Source: a virus | Length of the DNA stretch: 33,927 nucleotides | IMG/VR virus record: IMGVR_UViG_3300037882_004424 | Span: 1 to 33,927 of that record | Reading direction: 5' to 3' (one strand) | Part shown: piece by piece, positions 11,958 to 20,195 of the stretch | How the letters are laid out: the number at the start of each line of letters is the position of its first letter | Numbering within the stretch: position 1 is the first letter of the stretch | Program-made: the position numbers and the translations under genes | The notes under the pieces: model-generated | What the model was told of the DNA's origin: nothing | What the model saw: the letters and a program-made list of their open reading frames with translations, nothing else | Database searches by the model: none

Positions 11958-12182
11958 TTATTCGTGAGGGGTGTAGCCAAGAATATCCGCATCATCTGGG
12001 CAGTCTGGCTGATTTGGATCGGGCGTGAAAGAATAAGTTTGGGTCGATGGATCGGGGTTGCCATTCTCGTCGAATCCATCTACAGGGGTTTTGAAACCAA
12101 GCTGGGATTGACGCTCGCCAGCAACGATAAAGACTTTACTTAACAGTGTGCCATCGGGGGCTTGGTCGAAGGGTAAAAGCAT
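11958..12182 (-). CDS. Hypothetical protein after the tail spike, 74 aa
   Basis: A short acidic, Pro/Asp-rich protein (MLLPFDQAPDGTLLSKVFIV, then FDENGNPDPSTQTYSFTPDP) whose start lies 7 bases after the stop of the large spike gene. There are no membrane or catalytic features. Its position immediately behind a tail-spike gene is where fibre chaperones or small spike-associated proteins are commonly found, but it does not resemble known Tfa-type chaperones. Listed on the basis of packing and reading frame. Confidence 0.5.
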   Translation of the reverse strand: MLLPFDQAPDGTLLSKVFIVAGERQSQLGFKTPVDGFDENGNPDPSTQTYSFTPDPNQPDCPDDADILGYTPHE

Positions 12183-12189
12183 GGTGGGG

Positions 12190-14916
12190 TTATCCTAAGC
12201 GTTTGTGAGTGACTAATAAACGTTCGTATCCGTAGGTGTAGGTCGTGTTTGCGGCGGGATTAGGGATGCAGAATCCGCGAGTAAACCCTGAAAACGGCAT
12301 AAATCGGTTGTTCACGCTGGGCATCCGCTCAAAAGTGAGTTGAGTGGGTGCTGCGCCTAAGCTCGTGAAGCGTGCGGCTTCGGTGGCATCCCACGTCGCG
12401 CCCGTGGTCAAGCCTGCGGGTGTCCAGTAACGAGTCAGGGCGCCACCCACAGGGGCGGCTTGGTGAATCACGCTACCCGCCGCCAACACCGTATTGGCTG
12501 ACCATGCGGGCGTGGCGTTCAAAGTCAACGGGGTGGTGGAATCCCCCGCGCACACGCTGATAAACTGCTGACGGCTCAGGCCGTTTGGAGCCGTTCGGCG
12601 CAAGATCACCGTGCAGTCAATCACGCCGTTGGAGGACATGCCTGGCAAATCCGCGACCAGCAAGCTGTTCTCCGTTAATCCACCTGTCGCAAACTCAATC
12701 AACTCCACAGCACTTGCGCTTTTGCGAAGCAAGGCCGCGCCGTAGCCATTTTGATTGGGCAGCAGGCTTGAATTATTTTGCTTGAAGCGTCCGCAGGTCA
12801 ACGGAATGGCGGCACCGATAGGCCAGTTGGGCATGGTTCTAATCCGAACGTGAACCTCATCTCCCTCGACGCAAAAATCAACCAGATTGGCCAAATCAGC
12901 GCGTTCTTCAAACTCGATAGCCCCTGTGGTCAGCGCACCCGTCGTGAAGTTGCGATACATCCCACCCGTGCTTTCTAGGGCATCGGTCGTCAATTCTCGG
13001 CTAGGCACAGCACCGCCAGCCGTCAATCGACGGCTCAGGCGAGGATACAGGCTGTTGATCTGGTAATGGGGGTTGTAAAAGAACGTCTGGGGTGTCGCGG
13101 GTGCGACCAATCGAATGCGAACAAGCCCCATCGGGAGTTCAATAATTCGCTGGAAGCGATCACAGGCCTCGCGCAAACGTGCAGTCGTCCCGCTCGCGCC
13201 CACACGTTGGCGTGTGTTGATGGGGTTCACGTAATCATGGTTGGCAAATACCTGCACCAAGGGGTAAATGTCCGACGCTGGGTTAAACGTGTTTGTGACT
13301 GTTGTCCCAAAGTTCAACAGGAAGAGGGTGCTGGGGCGATCGTTCCACAACCAAATATCATTGAGTACTTGCCCACCTGAGTAGGCCGCCGCCGCGAAGT
13401 TGATAAAGCTAATATGCCGAGACATCGTCGTGTCCCACGTCAATTCGGCTTCTGTAACACCGTTCACCGTCTGGTTATCTGGAAGCAGGAAAGCGTTACC
13501 AGCTGTTTCGCTGTAGTAAGGCAAGACATAGTTGGTGACGGCATTCTTCGCATCAATATCGGTAATCGGCTGATTGTGGGTAACCAAGTTGGGGATGAAG
13601 GCACGAGCCACCAAAGAAGCCTTGTAGCGGTAGCCCAGCTTGTTAAAATGCACCCCGCCGTTTTGCACACGTGCCAAGGTTGCCCCGTCTTCGTTGGTCA
13701 TGAGCCAGTGGTCTTGAAGTGCTTCCATATCAAGGAAGGGCACGTTGTAGGCCGCGCACAAATCACGTGCCCGCCCTTTGAGTTCGTGGGCATAATAGGA
13801 GCCGTCATAGCTTACGCCTGTGCCTGAGTTGTTTCCGCCTTGGTTGCGAAAAATGCGATCCGCCCCCAAGAAAATCGGCAGAATCCCAAGAGCCAGACAC
13901 TGATTGATGAGTAGTTCCATCTCGCTCACGGTAGCATCGGCCACATTGGTGTTGGGCAACATACAATTGAGGCCAAAGTTAAAGATGATGGCCTTAAGCT
14001 TGTTGGCGTTAGCGCCTGCGTTGTAGATGCTCAACACCGCACGATCCAAGAAGGTACGCGCCCACTCATTGGCCAGCGATTGCCCCGCGTAGCCGCAGTT
14101 CTTGGTTTTGACGTGCGTCCCGAATTTTGCTTGCAGCACGCGCTGAAGGTATTCGGGGTAGGTCTCGTCATAGGGGTGTGCATCGCCGTGGCCTGTGTAG
14201 GCGGGGTCAGGAATTTGAGAGTATTGCGGAAAAGAAGGGTGGCCAATCAACACAGGAATAGCGCGCGGTTCCGCGTTCAGGTCATTATCCACGGCGGCCA
14301 CACCGATGCCTAGCGTGGTGGAATCGCCGAAACAAGCAATAAGTGTTTCCAAGCCCGCGACCAGGCGCCCCTGCAACTGTTCTATGAGTTTTAGCCCATC
14401 AAGTCGCAACGCGCCGCTGGTGGTGTTTTGAGTTACAAGGCTAATCGTACCTTCGGCGGTAACGGTAATGGCTGGACGCGTGAAAGTGCCAGCGTTTGAA
14501 ATGGTTTGCTTGGCGGCCTTCGCATCCAGTGCCGCCTGAGTGGCAGCACTAACGGGCTTGGCCACGTCACTGGTGTTGTCTACGTTTCCTAGGCCAACAC
14601 TAGTCTTAGTCAGCGCGCCAATGGCCACGCCGATATCGGCGGGCGTTGCCTTGGTATTCAGTGCGGCTTGCGTGGCCGTACTAATCGGCTTGGCCAAGTC
14701 GCTGGTGTTGTCAACATCGGCCAGCCCAACATCCGCTTTGGTGAGCGGCTCGGTCGAGATGTTCTGTAGCTTTTCCAGCTGAGCATCTGTCAATACGTTG
14801 GTGTCTTCATTCTCCAAGAGCTTACTTTTCACCAGCTCAGCGGAAATAGACCCGCTGGAGACGCTGGGAATCGCAGGACCTTGGTAGCCACTATTGACGC
14901 AATTTTCGTTACTCAT
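12190..14916 (-). CDS. Large tail spike with SGNH/GDSL-type esterase domain
   Basis: The 908-residue protein is the largest in the window. Residues ~60-134 contain two copies of the typical fibre repeat (KADVGLADVDNTSDLAKPIS and TSVGLGNVDNTSDVAKPVS, each followed by ATQAAL). Residues ~191-440 form an SGNH hydrolase: block I CFGDSTTLGIG with S199, block II Gly in GYAGQS (275-280), block III FNFGLNC with N317, and block V GVHFNKLGY with H423. The usual Asp three residues before that His is Gly here. The last ~450 residues are beta-rich and probably receptor-binding. It would bind and de-esterify host surface polysaccharide. The ATG overlaps the preceding gene by 8 bp. Confidence 0.82.
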   Translation of the reverse strand: MSNENCVNSGYQGPAIPSVSSGSISAELVKSKLLENEDTNVLTDAQLEKLQNISTEPLTKADVGLADVDNTSDLAKPISTATQAALNTKATPADIGVAIGALTKTSVGLGNVDNTSDVAKPVSAATQAALDAKAAKQTISNAGTFTRPAITVTAEGTISLVTQNTTSGALRLDGLKLIEQLQGRLVAGLETLIACFGDSTTLGIGVAAVDNDLNAEPRAIPVLIGHPSFPQYSQIPDPAYTGHGDAHPYDETYPEYLQRVLQAKFGTHVKTKNCGYAGQSLANEWARTFLDRAVLSIYNAGANANKLKAIIFNFGLNCMLPNTNVADATVSEMELLINQCLALGILPIFLGADRIFRNQGGNNSGTGVSYDGSYYAHELKGRARDLCAAYNVPFLDMEALQDHWLMTNEDGATLARVQNGGVHFNKLGYRYKASLVARAFIPNLVTHNQPITDIDAKNAVTNYVLPYYSETAGNAFLLPDNQTVNGVTEAELTWDTTMSRHISFINFAAAAYSGGQVLNDIWLWNDRPSTLFLLNFGTTVTNTFNPASDIYPLVQVFANHDYVNPINTRQRVGASGTTARLREACDRFQRIIELPMGLVRIRLVAPATPQTFFYNPHYQINSLYPRLSRRLTAGGAVPSRELTTDALESTGGMYRNFTTGALTTGAIEFEERADLANLVDFCVEGDEVHVRIRTMPNWPIGAAIPLTCGRFKQNNSSLLPNQNGYGAALLRKSASAVELIEFATGGLTENSLLVADLPGMSSNGVIDCTVILRRTAPNGLSRQQFISVCAGDSTTPLTLNATPAWSANTVLAAGSVIHQAAPVGGALTRYWTPAGLTTGATWDATEAARFTSLGAAPTQLTFERMPSVNNRFMPFSGFTRGFCIPNPAANTTYTYGYERLLVTHKRLG

Positions 14917-15283
14917 TGATCTGTGTCACCCCTTGTTTGACAAATACCGTGCCTTCAAATTCTGTGAATCGTCCGCCATCCGCATACTGAATCACTAAAT
15001 CGTATTTCGCTTCTTTAAACGTCCATGCGGCCGTCATGCTGTAGGACGCGCTCGCAATAATGCTCGCGGTGGCAGAATCGACCACAAGCGTCAAGTCTTC
15101 TTCTTTAAATTCAAAAAGAAGGACGTTTGTTTTTGGGTGGCGAAACTGCATCCACACGTTTGCCCCTAATAAATTCTTAGGCGCCAATGTTTGGAACTTC
15201 GGCATGAAGGTGTAGACAAAATCCCGACCGCTGTAGGCGATCAGATTTGCGTGCCGCACGTTGTCGTCGTATCGAAAGGTCAT
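14909..15283 (-). CDS. Small baseplate or fibre-attachment protein, BppU-like
   Basis: The start at 15283 (MTFRYDDN) is chosen for its site AAGGACGCAGGT; an ATG at 15298 lacks one. The 124-residue protein has the features of an N-terminal baseplate-upper-protein-like beta domain: FVYTFMPKFQTLAPKNLLGA, VWMQFRHPKTNVLLFEF, then a GRFTEFEGTVFVKQ end with an aromatic-Gly-strand rhythm. In some phages such domains connect fibres to the baseplate. It overlaps the start of the spike gene, supporting a joint role. A similar beta-rich N-terminal part occurs in the gpW-like protein at 30463-31017, though the resemblance is loose. Confidence 0.5.
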   Translation of the reverse strand: MTFRYDDNVRHANLIAYSGRDFVYTFMPKFQTLAPKNLLGANVWMQFRHPKTNVLLFEFKEEDLTLVVDSATASIIASASYSMTAAWTFKEAKYDLVIQYADGGRFTEFEGTVFVKQGVTQINE

Positions 15284-15350
15284 ACCTGCGTCCTTCATTT
15301 ATGGGGGTTGGCTTTATTATGGAGGCTCTGGAATAAGCAATCTTTCCCAA

Positions 15351-16385
15351 TTAGGCGCACAAATTGTAACCTCTTCCACGGCCACGTGTAGTAACGCTAG
15401 AACCACCTAGATTTCGAAGGTGGACGTTACGCCCCGTGGGGCGCAAGAAGAAATCATCATCTGGGTATTCAAGGCTAACGTTATCGTTGCCCGATGTTGC
15501 TCCAAAAGATGTCCAAGTGACTTGATCATCCGTGGATTTTTCAAAGAACGTTTGAAAGCCAGAATTAACGTCCCCGACACTGTAAAGTAGCAAGCTGGCC
15601 GTACACGTGGATCCATTTTCACCAAAGGGGATAATCTTGGAGAAGTTCACAAGTGTTCCAGTGCTACTCAGATTGGTAAATAGTTCGAGTTCGCTAACCC
15701 CTGACGTGATGGGGTCTTCGATAAATCGGCAGCGCGTGATGCCGTTGGAGCGCACCATCTGGAACTTGAGAATATCCGTAGTGGCCGCGCGTGTACGGAA
15801 GGGAAACGGCAACTTGCGATACACCGTAAACCCAGAAGGCAAAACAGGCGCACTGGTACTGGTCGACAAAATGACATCCACGGCATTACTGACCGTATTC
15901 TTAATGGCATACGGCCAGTACCACGTATCGGCAGCCACGGTGCCTGTATCCAAATCCGTGGCCAAGCTCACCGTGGTATTCGCAGGCACAATGATCTCGT
16001 GCATGTCGCTGGCATCTTTGCAAATCACTTCAGCAGGAAAGCTGACTTGGCTCGTGCTGTCATATTTCAAAGCGCGCGTGGTGTAGAGATGCCCCTTCGG
16101 CAAGCTGCTAGCACTGTTGGCCGAGATCATCCCCAAAATCGTATCGTAAAGCTGGCGGGAATTGCCCAAGCTAATCGTTTCGCCTTCCAAGATCATGATT
16201 TGGCGCAACATGTCCACATGAGGCTTGAGCCATTCCGTCCGATCTCCCAATTGCTTCGCCTGCCAATTGTCCACGCCCTGCTTCGTGGGGGAACCCACAA
16301 CAGGGGTACCGCCTAAGACGGGATCGGTTTGCTCCAGTTGATAAACGCCTGATGCCCACGTTTGCGCCAGTGTGATGTTTGCCAT
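15351..16385 (-). CDS. Tail fibre protein, 344 aa
   Basis: The start at 16385 (MANITLAQT) follows the stop of the gpI gene by one base; upstream starts overlap that gene. Residues ~1-90 resemble a fibre N terminus that docks on the baseplate (TWASGVYQLEQTDPVLGG ... RTEWLKPHVDMLRQIMILEG). The remainder is Ser/Thr-rich, beta-strand-like sequence ending in an Arg/Gly tail (TTRGRGRGYNLCA). The position directly after gpI is that of P2 gene H, the side tail fibre. No enzymatic motif is visible. It probably forms one of two receptor-binding structures together with the large spike. Confidence 0.7.
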   Translation of the reverse strand: MANITLAQTWASGVYQLEQTDPVLGGTPVVGSPTKQGVDNWQAKQLGDRTEWLKPHVDMLRQIMILEGETISLGNSRQLYDTILGMISANSASSLPKGHLYTTRALKYDSTSQVSFPAEVICKDASDMHEIIVPANTTVSLATDLDTGTVAADTWYWPYAIKNTVSNAVDVILSTSTSAPVLPSGFTVYRKLPFPFRTRAATTDILKFQMVRSNGITRCRFIEDPITSGVSELELFTNLSSTGTLVNFSKIIPFGENGSTCTASLLLYSVGDVNSGFQTFFEKSTDDQVTWTSFGATSGNDNVSLEYPDDDFFLRPTGRNVHLRNLGGSSVTTRGRGRGYNLCA

Positions 16386-16386
16386 G

Positions 16387-16947
16387 TTATACGGTGCCTC
16401 TTGTGATTGTGCCATTCCGCATTTGCACGCCATTGTGCAAGTGCGCGGCTTGGTTGTAAATAATGTCCGTCAAAACGGATCGAGCAGGGGCGATTTGGGT
16501 GACCCATTCTTCTAACTGGTTACGCTGTGCGATGCTGATCGGGCGGGGAATTGTCAAGGTGTATTCAAAGGATGCGCTTGCGCCTCCTCGCGTGTAGCTG
16601 TCGTCGCGCATAATCGAGCCGTCACGAAAGGCATCGCTCGTGCCTTCATCAATCACCGCGTCACCATAGCCAATACTGGCCAAAAAACGTTTGAGGCTTC
16701 CGACGCTGCCCTTTTGTCGATGTTGCATGATGGAATTGGCAATAGCGGCTCTTTTAACATCCTCCCCCCACAGCTCGTCCCATTCGTCAAGGCTGACAGA
16801 CCATGCCAGCCACGGCAAAAACGCCACAGGGCAAGCGCTAGGATTGATCACGGCAGGCAAATCAAAGGGAAAGGGTAATCGACTATCAACAGTGCTTTCC
16901 AGTGCGCGTTCAAAGCGGGTGGAGTTGAGTGGCATTAAATCCGTCAT
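16387..16947 (-). CDS. I: Tail protein I, baseplate wedge
   Basis: The 186-residue protein starts at 16947 (MTDLMPLNSTRFERALE), 2 bases after the gpJ stop. It has hallmarks of the P2 gpI family: an N-terminal ALE helix, NPSACPVAFLPWLAWSVSLDEW, and AAIANSIMQHRQKGSVGSLK, followed by a C-terminal strand-rich part (ISIAQRNQLEEWVTQIAPAR). In P2 it joins gpJ in the baseplate wedge and is close to the fibre attachment point. P2 gpI is about 176 residues, so the length fits. Upstream frame extension to 16983 lies inside gene J and is not used. Confidence 0.9.
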   Translation of the reverse strand: MTDLMPLNSTRFERALESTVDSRLPFPFDLPAVINPSACPVAFLPWLAWSVSLDEWDELWGEDVKRAAIANSIMQHRQKGSVGSLKRFLASIGYGDAVIDEGTSDAFRDGSIMRDDSYTRGGASASFEYTLTIPRPISIAQRNQLEEWVTQIAPARSVLTDIIYNQAAHLHNGVQMRNGTITRGTV

Positions 16948-16949
16948 AC

Positions 16950-17849
16950 TTACGCCGCCTGTGTTAATGTGATCGCTGTGCAAAAGGGAGCTTGCACATC
17001 GCTAGCCACGACGTTTCCCGTGGGCGCGGTCAAGGTCACTTTTTCAACGCCTGCTTGGTGCAAGGCGTGATAGATGCCTGAAATGGCCACCGTGCCCCCC
17101 ACCAGATGTTGATCGCGGGTGTATTGCTCAATGGCGGCTTGTGCGCTGGCCATCACGAGACTCGCATCAGGCCCCGCCCCAATGGTGAGACTGGCCGTCA
17201 CGGCGTAGTTGATATTCGTTACAGCAATCACCTGAACCGTGTCATTCAGTGGCCGAACGTCTTCATCATTGAGGGCGTTTGCCACGTCCAGCAACACGCC
17301 CGCCGTGGGGATGCCCTCCGCGTCAAGGTCTCGGGTCAATACGACGACTTCTACGGTTCCGCCACTGGGCGTGTTGATGCCCACGTCTTTAATAATCCCG
17401 TTTGCACTCAAAGCAAAAAACCGATATGCGCCACGGCTTCCTGCGGTGCTGAATCCTTCGGGGGCTAGTTGAATGCGAGCGCGAAAGGCGTCATCACTTT
17501 CCATTGTAGGAGGGATCGGCGGAATCGCGAGCGGATCGCCTTCATCAACCACCAAGCGCGCAACACCAAGCAACGCCCCATGATGATCCAAATTGCTCCC
17601 TGTGGCATAAGCGAGCATACACTGCTTGGCGGTCTCGTTCACACGGTGACGTAATAATAATTCACGATACGCGCAGGTTTCCAGCACCTTCATTGCGGGG
17701 TCGCTTGGGTATAACTCCGCAAATGTCTCAGGATCATCCGCTTGCAAAGCGGCGACCATCTCGGCCAGTATCGTTTCAAAGCTCAAGGCCTCCACCAAGT
17801 CAGGCGGAGGCAGTTGGCTTAGATCAATGGCGGTAAAGCGGGTGCTCAT
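16950..17849 (-). CDS. J: Baseplate assembly protein J
   Basis: The start at 17849 (MSTRFTAIDLSQLPPPDLVE) follows AAGGGA and overlaps the gpW stop by 4 bp; the frame's extension to 17975 is gene W in another frame. The product is 299 residues, close to P2 gpJ (302). Family features: LSFETILAEMVAAL, YPSDPAMKVLETCAYRELL, ATGSNLDHHGALLGV and the ESDDAFRARIQLAPEGFSTA core of the baseplate-J fold. It forms the baseplate periphery that transmits the signal for sheath contraction. Confidence 0.95.
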   Translation of the reverse strand: MSTRFTAIDLSQLPPPDLVEALSFETILAEMVAALQADDPETFAELYPSDPAMKVLETCAYRELLLRHRVNETAKQCMLAYATGSNLDHHGALLGVARLVVDEGDPLAIPPIPPTMESDDAFRARIQLAPEGFSTAGSRGAYRFFALSANGIIKDVGINTPSGGTVEVVVLTRDLDAEGIPTAGVLLDVANALNDEDVRPLNDTVQVIAVTNINYAVTASLTIGAGPDASLVMASAQAAIEQYTRDQHLVGGTVAISGIYHALHQAGVEKVTLTAPTGNVVASDVQAPFCTAITLTQAA

Positions 17850-18178
17850 GTCAGTTGTATCCCTTCGTAGTTGACCGATTCGCCCGTGGCCAAAATCGTG
17901 CAGCGAATACTCACAGCAATTGTGCCAAGGGCTTGGGCAACACCCACGGACGAGACAGCAATGCGCGGCTCCCATTGCGCGAGGGCTTGCCCTGTTTCCG
18001 CAATAATGGCCAAGCGTGTTGAATCGTTGAGAGGCGCATCCACAAGGTAAAACAAGCGACTCCCATAGGATCGGCGCATGACGCGCTGGCCGATGGGAGT
18101 CGTCAGGATATCCACGATAGACTGGCGAATATGGTCGTACTCGCTTAAGCGCTTGCCCGTTGTTCGACTCATGCCCAT
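17846..18178 (-). CDS. W: Baseplate wedge protein W, gp25-like
   Basis: The start is ATG 18178, with AAAGG eight bases upstream; a GTG at 18181 is too close. The 110-residue protein is a gp25/lysozyme-like baseplate component: IRQSIVDILTTPIGQRVMRR with SYGSRLFYLVD, then RLAIIAETGQALAQWEPRI. These proteins share a name with lysozyme but act structurally, nucleating sheath assembly at the wedge. It lies in the conserved V-W-J-I order of P2. Confidence 0.93.
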   Translation of the reverse strand: MGMSRTTGKRLSEYDHIRQSIVDILTTPIGQRVMRRSYGSRLFYLVDAPLNDSTRLAIIAETGQALAQWEPRIAVSSVGVAQALGTIAVSIRCTILATGESVNYEGIQLT

Positions 18179-18252
18179 CACAAAAACCTTTCTGTACTAT
18201 TCAGCAAGCATATAAGGCTTTTTGGGGTGTTTCTTTCCTTAAAAAGAAACCT

Positions 18253-18783
18253 TTATGCATTGACAGGTCCCGTAAAGCCAGTACCTGTTTCAACGCCGCT
18301 GTGGCCGTGATCCATGAAATTGACTCCGTTGATCGTGGCACCGCCTGTTACGGCAAGGCCTCCAGAAATCGTCACGGCGCCTGCAAGCGCAATAGCAGGA
18401 GCTGTCACGGCTACCTTGGCAATCGCCGCAATGTCTAACACTTGTGTGGTTTCGTTGTAATAAATCTGTGTGCCGTCTTGGAACCTGATGAAGTGCTCCG
18501 TTGCTGTGCCTGCGGGGGTTGAAAGCGCGGGCATTGCCACTGCTTGCGACAGTTCTGCTTCAGGGCACAACACCAAGCAGGTACTGCCAACTTTCGGCAA
18601 GCTCCATACCATCACCGCGCCCGCACGTGGGGTGACAAACGGCATCCAGTCACTTTCAGGCACATCATCATCGGTAATCACTTTGACCAGCGCATTCACC
18701 GCATCCACGGCAGAAATGATCCCCATCCCAATGCTTTGGCTTAATCGTCGTTGCGCTTCCGCAAGATGATATTCGTTACTCAT
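18253..18783 (-). CDS. V: Baseplate spike protein V
   Basis: The start at 18783 (MSNEYHLAEAQRR) has GAGGTG upstream and overlaps the preceding gene by 8 bp. The 176-residue protein has an OB-like N-terminal domain (GIISAVDAVNALVKV, then TPRAGAVMVWSLPKVG), a beta-helical repeat (AVTAPAIALAGAVTISGG) and the apex motif H159-G-H161 in NFMDHGHSG. In P2-like spikes that motif binds an iron ion at the tip that pierces the outer membrane. Length is close to P2 gpV (about 211), slightly shorter. Between it and W lies a 71-bp gap with an 8-bp hairpin (GTTTCTTT/AAAGAAAC). Confidence 0.92.
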   Translation of the reverse strand: MSNEYHLAEAQRRLSQSIGMGIISAVDAVNALVKVITDDDVPESDWMPFVTPRAGAVMVWSLPKVGSTCLVLCPEAELSQAVAMPALSTPAGTATEHFIRFQDGTQIYYNETTQVLDIAAIAKVAVTAPAIALAGAVTISGGLAVTGGATINGVNFMDHGHSGVETGTGFTGPVNA

Positions 18784-19312
18784 TGGGATGCACCTCAATT
18801 TCATCGTCGCCGTAAACCGCCTTTAATATGGCAATATGTTGGTCACTCTCTTTCTCCCACACGTCCAGCCCTAAGGTCACTTCCGTGGTGGCCGTTATCA
18901 ACATAATGTGATAGCGTAGTCCGTCGTTGTTGCGGTAGCGTTCATCGGCAATCGCCGTCACCTCAAACCCTTTAATGGGCTGATCAAATTGATTAAGATG
19001 CAAGGCCTTGGCCACCTGCAAGGCCAACGATCGGCATTTCATGCCCGCGCTGGGAGCAGCATTCATCACAAGTCTGAATTCAAAATCCAGCATCATTCGC
19101 AATTGCTCTGTTCCCGATTGATCGTCCGAGGGCTGCGCCTCGTTCATTTCAATGAACAAGGCAGGCATGGGCAGGAGTTCCCACTCATCAATATGGGTAA
19201 TATCGTAATCGGCTTTGATCGTCTGAAGTACGGGCACGGCCAATGCCAAGTGGGCACAGATGTTCTCGTGCAAACGTTCAAGATGTATCGGGTGGGCTTC
19301 GTTTGGGTTCAT
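18776..19312 (-). CDS. Probable tail terminator / tail completion protein, 178 aa
   Basis: The start at 19312 follows AAGGAATTAGAT. The protein has the rough make-up of tail-terminator proteins: an N-terminal helix (HLERLHENICAHLALAVPVL), strands around LPMPALFIEMNEAQPS, a helix with KCRSLALQVAKALHLNQF, and an aromatic strand VTAIADERYRNNDGLRYHIM ending in a VTLGLDVW-like segment. This matches proteins found with gpZ- and gpFII-like genes in many phages. The terminator caps the tail tube and joins it to the head. Identification is by context and pattern; no single residue is diagnostic. Confidence 0.55.
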   Translation of the reverse strand: MNPNEAHPIHLERLHENICAHLALAVPVLQTIKADYDITHIDEWELLPMPALFIEMNEAQPSDDQSGTEQLRMMLDFEFRLVMNAAPSAGMKCRSLALQVAKALHLNQFDQPIKGFEVTAIADERYRNNDGLRYHIMLITATTEVTLGLDVWEKESDQHIAILKAVYGDDEIEVHPNE

Positions 19313-19341
19313 ATCTAATTCCTTGCTGGATGTGTGACTGT

Positions 19342-19836
19342 TTAAGATTGGCCACTAAAATAGTACAGATGGTGCTCGAGGCGCTTAAAGAAATACGCCT
19401 CCATTTGGTTGTAGGCAATTTCTACGGCGCGTTCGCCTTCAGGGATGAACCCAACCACCTGCCGTGCAATCGGGAAGCGCTTCTTTGTCTTCCGATAAAA
19501 AGCTTGGCCGCGAACCAAAAACGTATCAGGATATAAGTCTCCACCTGCCATTAACCCGCCGTTGGTGCGTGTTAAGCTAGGGTAAAAATACTCTAAGGGC
19601 GTTTCATTTAATCCTGTAAACACATAGCCTCGGTCTTTTTCAAACCTGCTTAAAATCCGACGTTTGATCAGCGCAGGGGTCAATACGCTCCGTAATTCTT
19701 TTTTAACGCGCGCGGCACCAAACCGTAGAGTTTCGCGCATTGCGCGCGCAACGGCTTTGTTCACGGTTGGGATATCTGCCTGAAGATGCTCAATGAGGGC
19801 TTTCAAAGAATCAGCGCTAACGTCAATCATTGCCAT
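19342..19836 (-). CDS. Minor tail protein Z-like head-tail connector
   Basis: The start at 19836 (MAMIDVSADSLKALIEHL) has AGGAG upstream and overlaps the gpFII-like gene by 10 bp. The 164-residue protein is basic and helical at first (NKAVARAMRETLRFGAARVKKELRSVL), then strand-rich (YVFTGLNETPLEYFYPSLTR, RFPIARQVVGFIPEGERA). The order of helix, R-x3-L, then P-L-x-x-F resembles the lambda gpZ/HK97-gp10-like family that matures the tail end for joining to the head. Its placing between gpFII-like and terminator-like genes supports the call. Confidence 0.6.
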   Translation of the reverse strand: MAMIDVSADSLKALIEHLQADIPTVNKAVARAMRETLRFGAARVKKELRSVLTPALIKRRILSRFEKDRGYVFTGLNETPLEYFYPSLTRTNGGLMAGGDLYPDTFLVRGQAFYRKTKKRFPIARQVVGFIPEGERAVEIAYNQMEAYFFKRLEHHLYYFSGQS

Positions 19837-20192
19837 GCGTAGTAGTCTCCTGAAACGTTTTCGCCCGCCGTACCGAGCATGACGCGAGACATCCCAAAAT
19901 GATTGCTAGTGATGGCCAGTACGCGAAATTCCTCATCGTTGATCGTCACCAGCGTTCCTGTGTGCGTGGTGCTTTTCGGCGTAAGATGCCTAGTGCTGGC
20001 GGTATCGATCAGCGCGTAACGTTTAGCATCATGGATTTCCTGAACGCCTAACATCACCAGCTGTTCGGGGTAGCGCAGAATCACCCCTGCTTCGCACGGC
20101 GTGCCGTCATCCAGCTGCCACTGCATCGTGTCGCTCAATTCGCCATTGTCAAAAATGGCGGCCAAATCGGACTCTTTAATCAACTTGGGCAT
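19827..20192 (-). CDS. gpFII-like head-tail joining protein
   Basis: The 121-residue protein begins after AAGGAGTGTAAGGT, 3 bases from the gene D stop. Its strand pattern follows lambda gpFII (117 residues): C-E-A-GVILRYPEQLVMLG, an intervening YALIDTASTRHLTPKST, then TLVTINDEEFRVLAITSNHF with a final RVMLG. In lambda the corresponding stretch is AVIRGVFDDPENISY ... DTLTIGEENFWV ... LWLG. It forms the ring at the bottom of the connector that receives the tail. It is unusual that this head-side gene is located after D rather than next to the capsid genes. Confidence 0.65.
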   Translation of the reverse strand: MPKLIKESDLAAIFDNGELSDTMQWQLDDGTPCEAGVILRYPEQLVMLGVQEIHDAKRYALIDTASTRHLTPKSTTHTGTLVTINDEEFRVLAITSNHFGMSRVMLGTAGENVSGDYYAWQ

Positions 20193-20195
20193 ACC

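Noticed and set aside
18221-18250. Terminator between V and W
   Set aside because: The stem GTTTCTTT/AAAGAAAC is present, but neither strand has a T-tract directly after it, and W-J-I must be co-transcribed.
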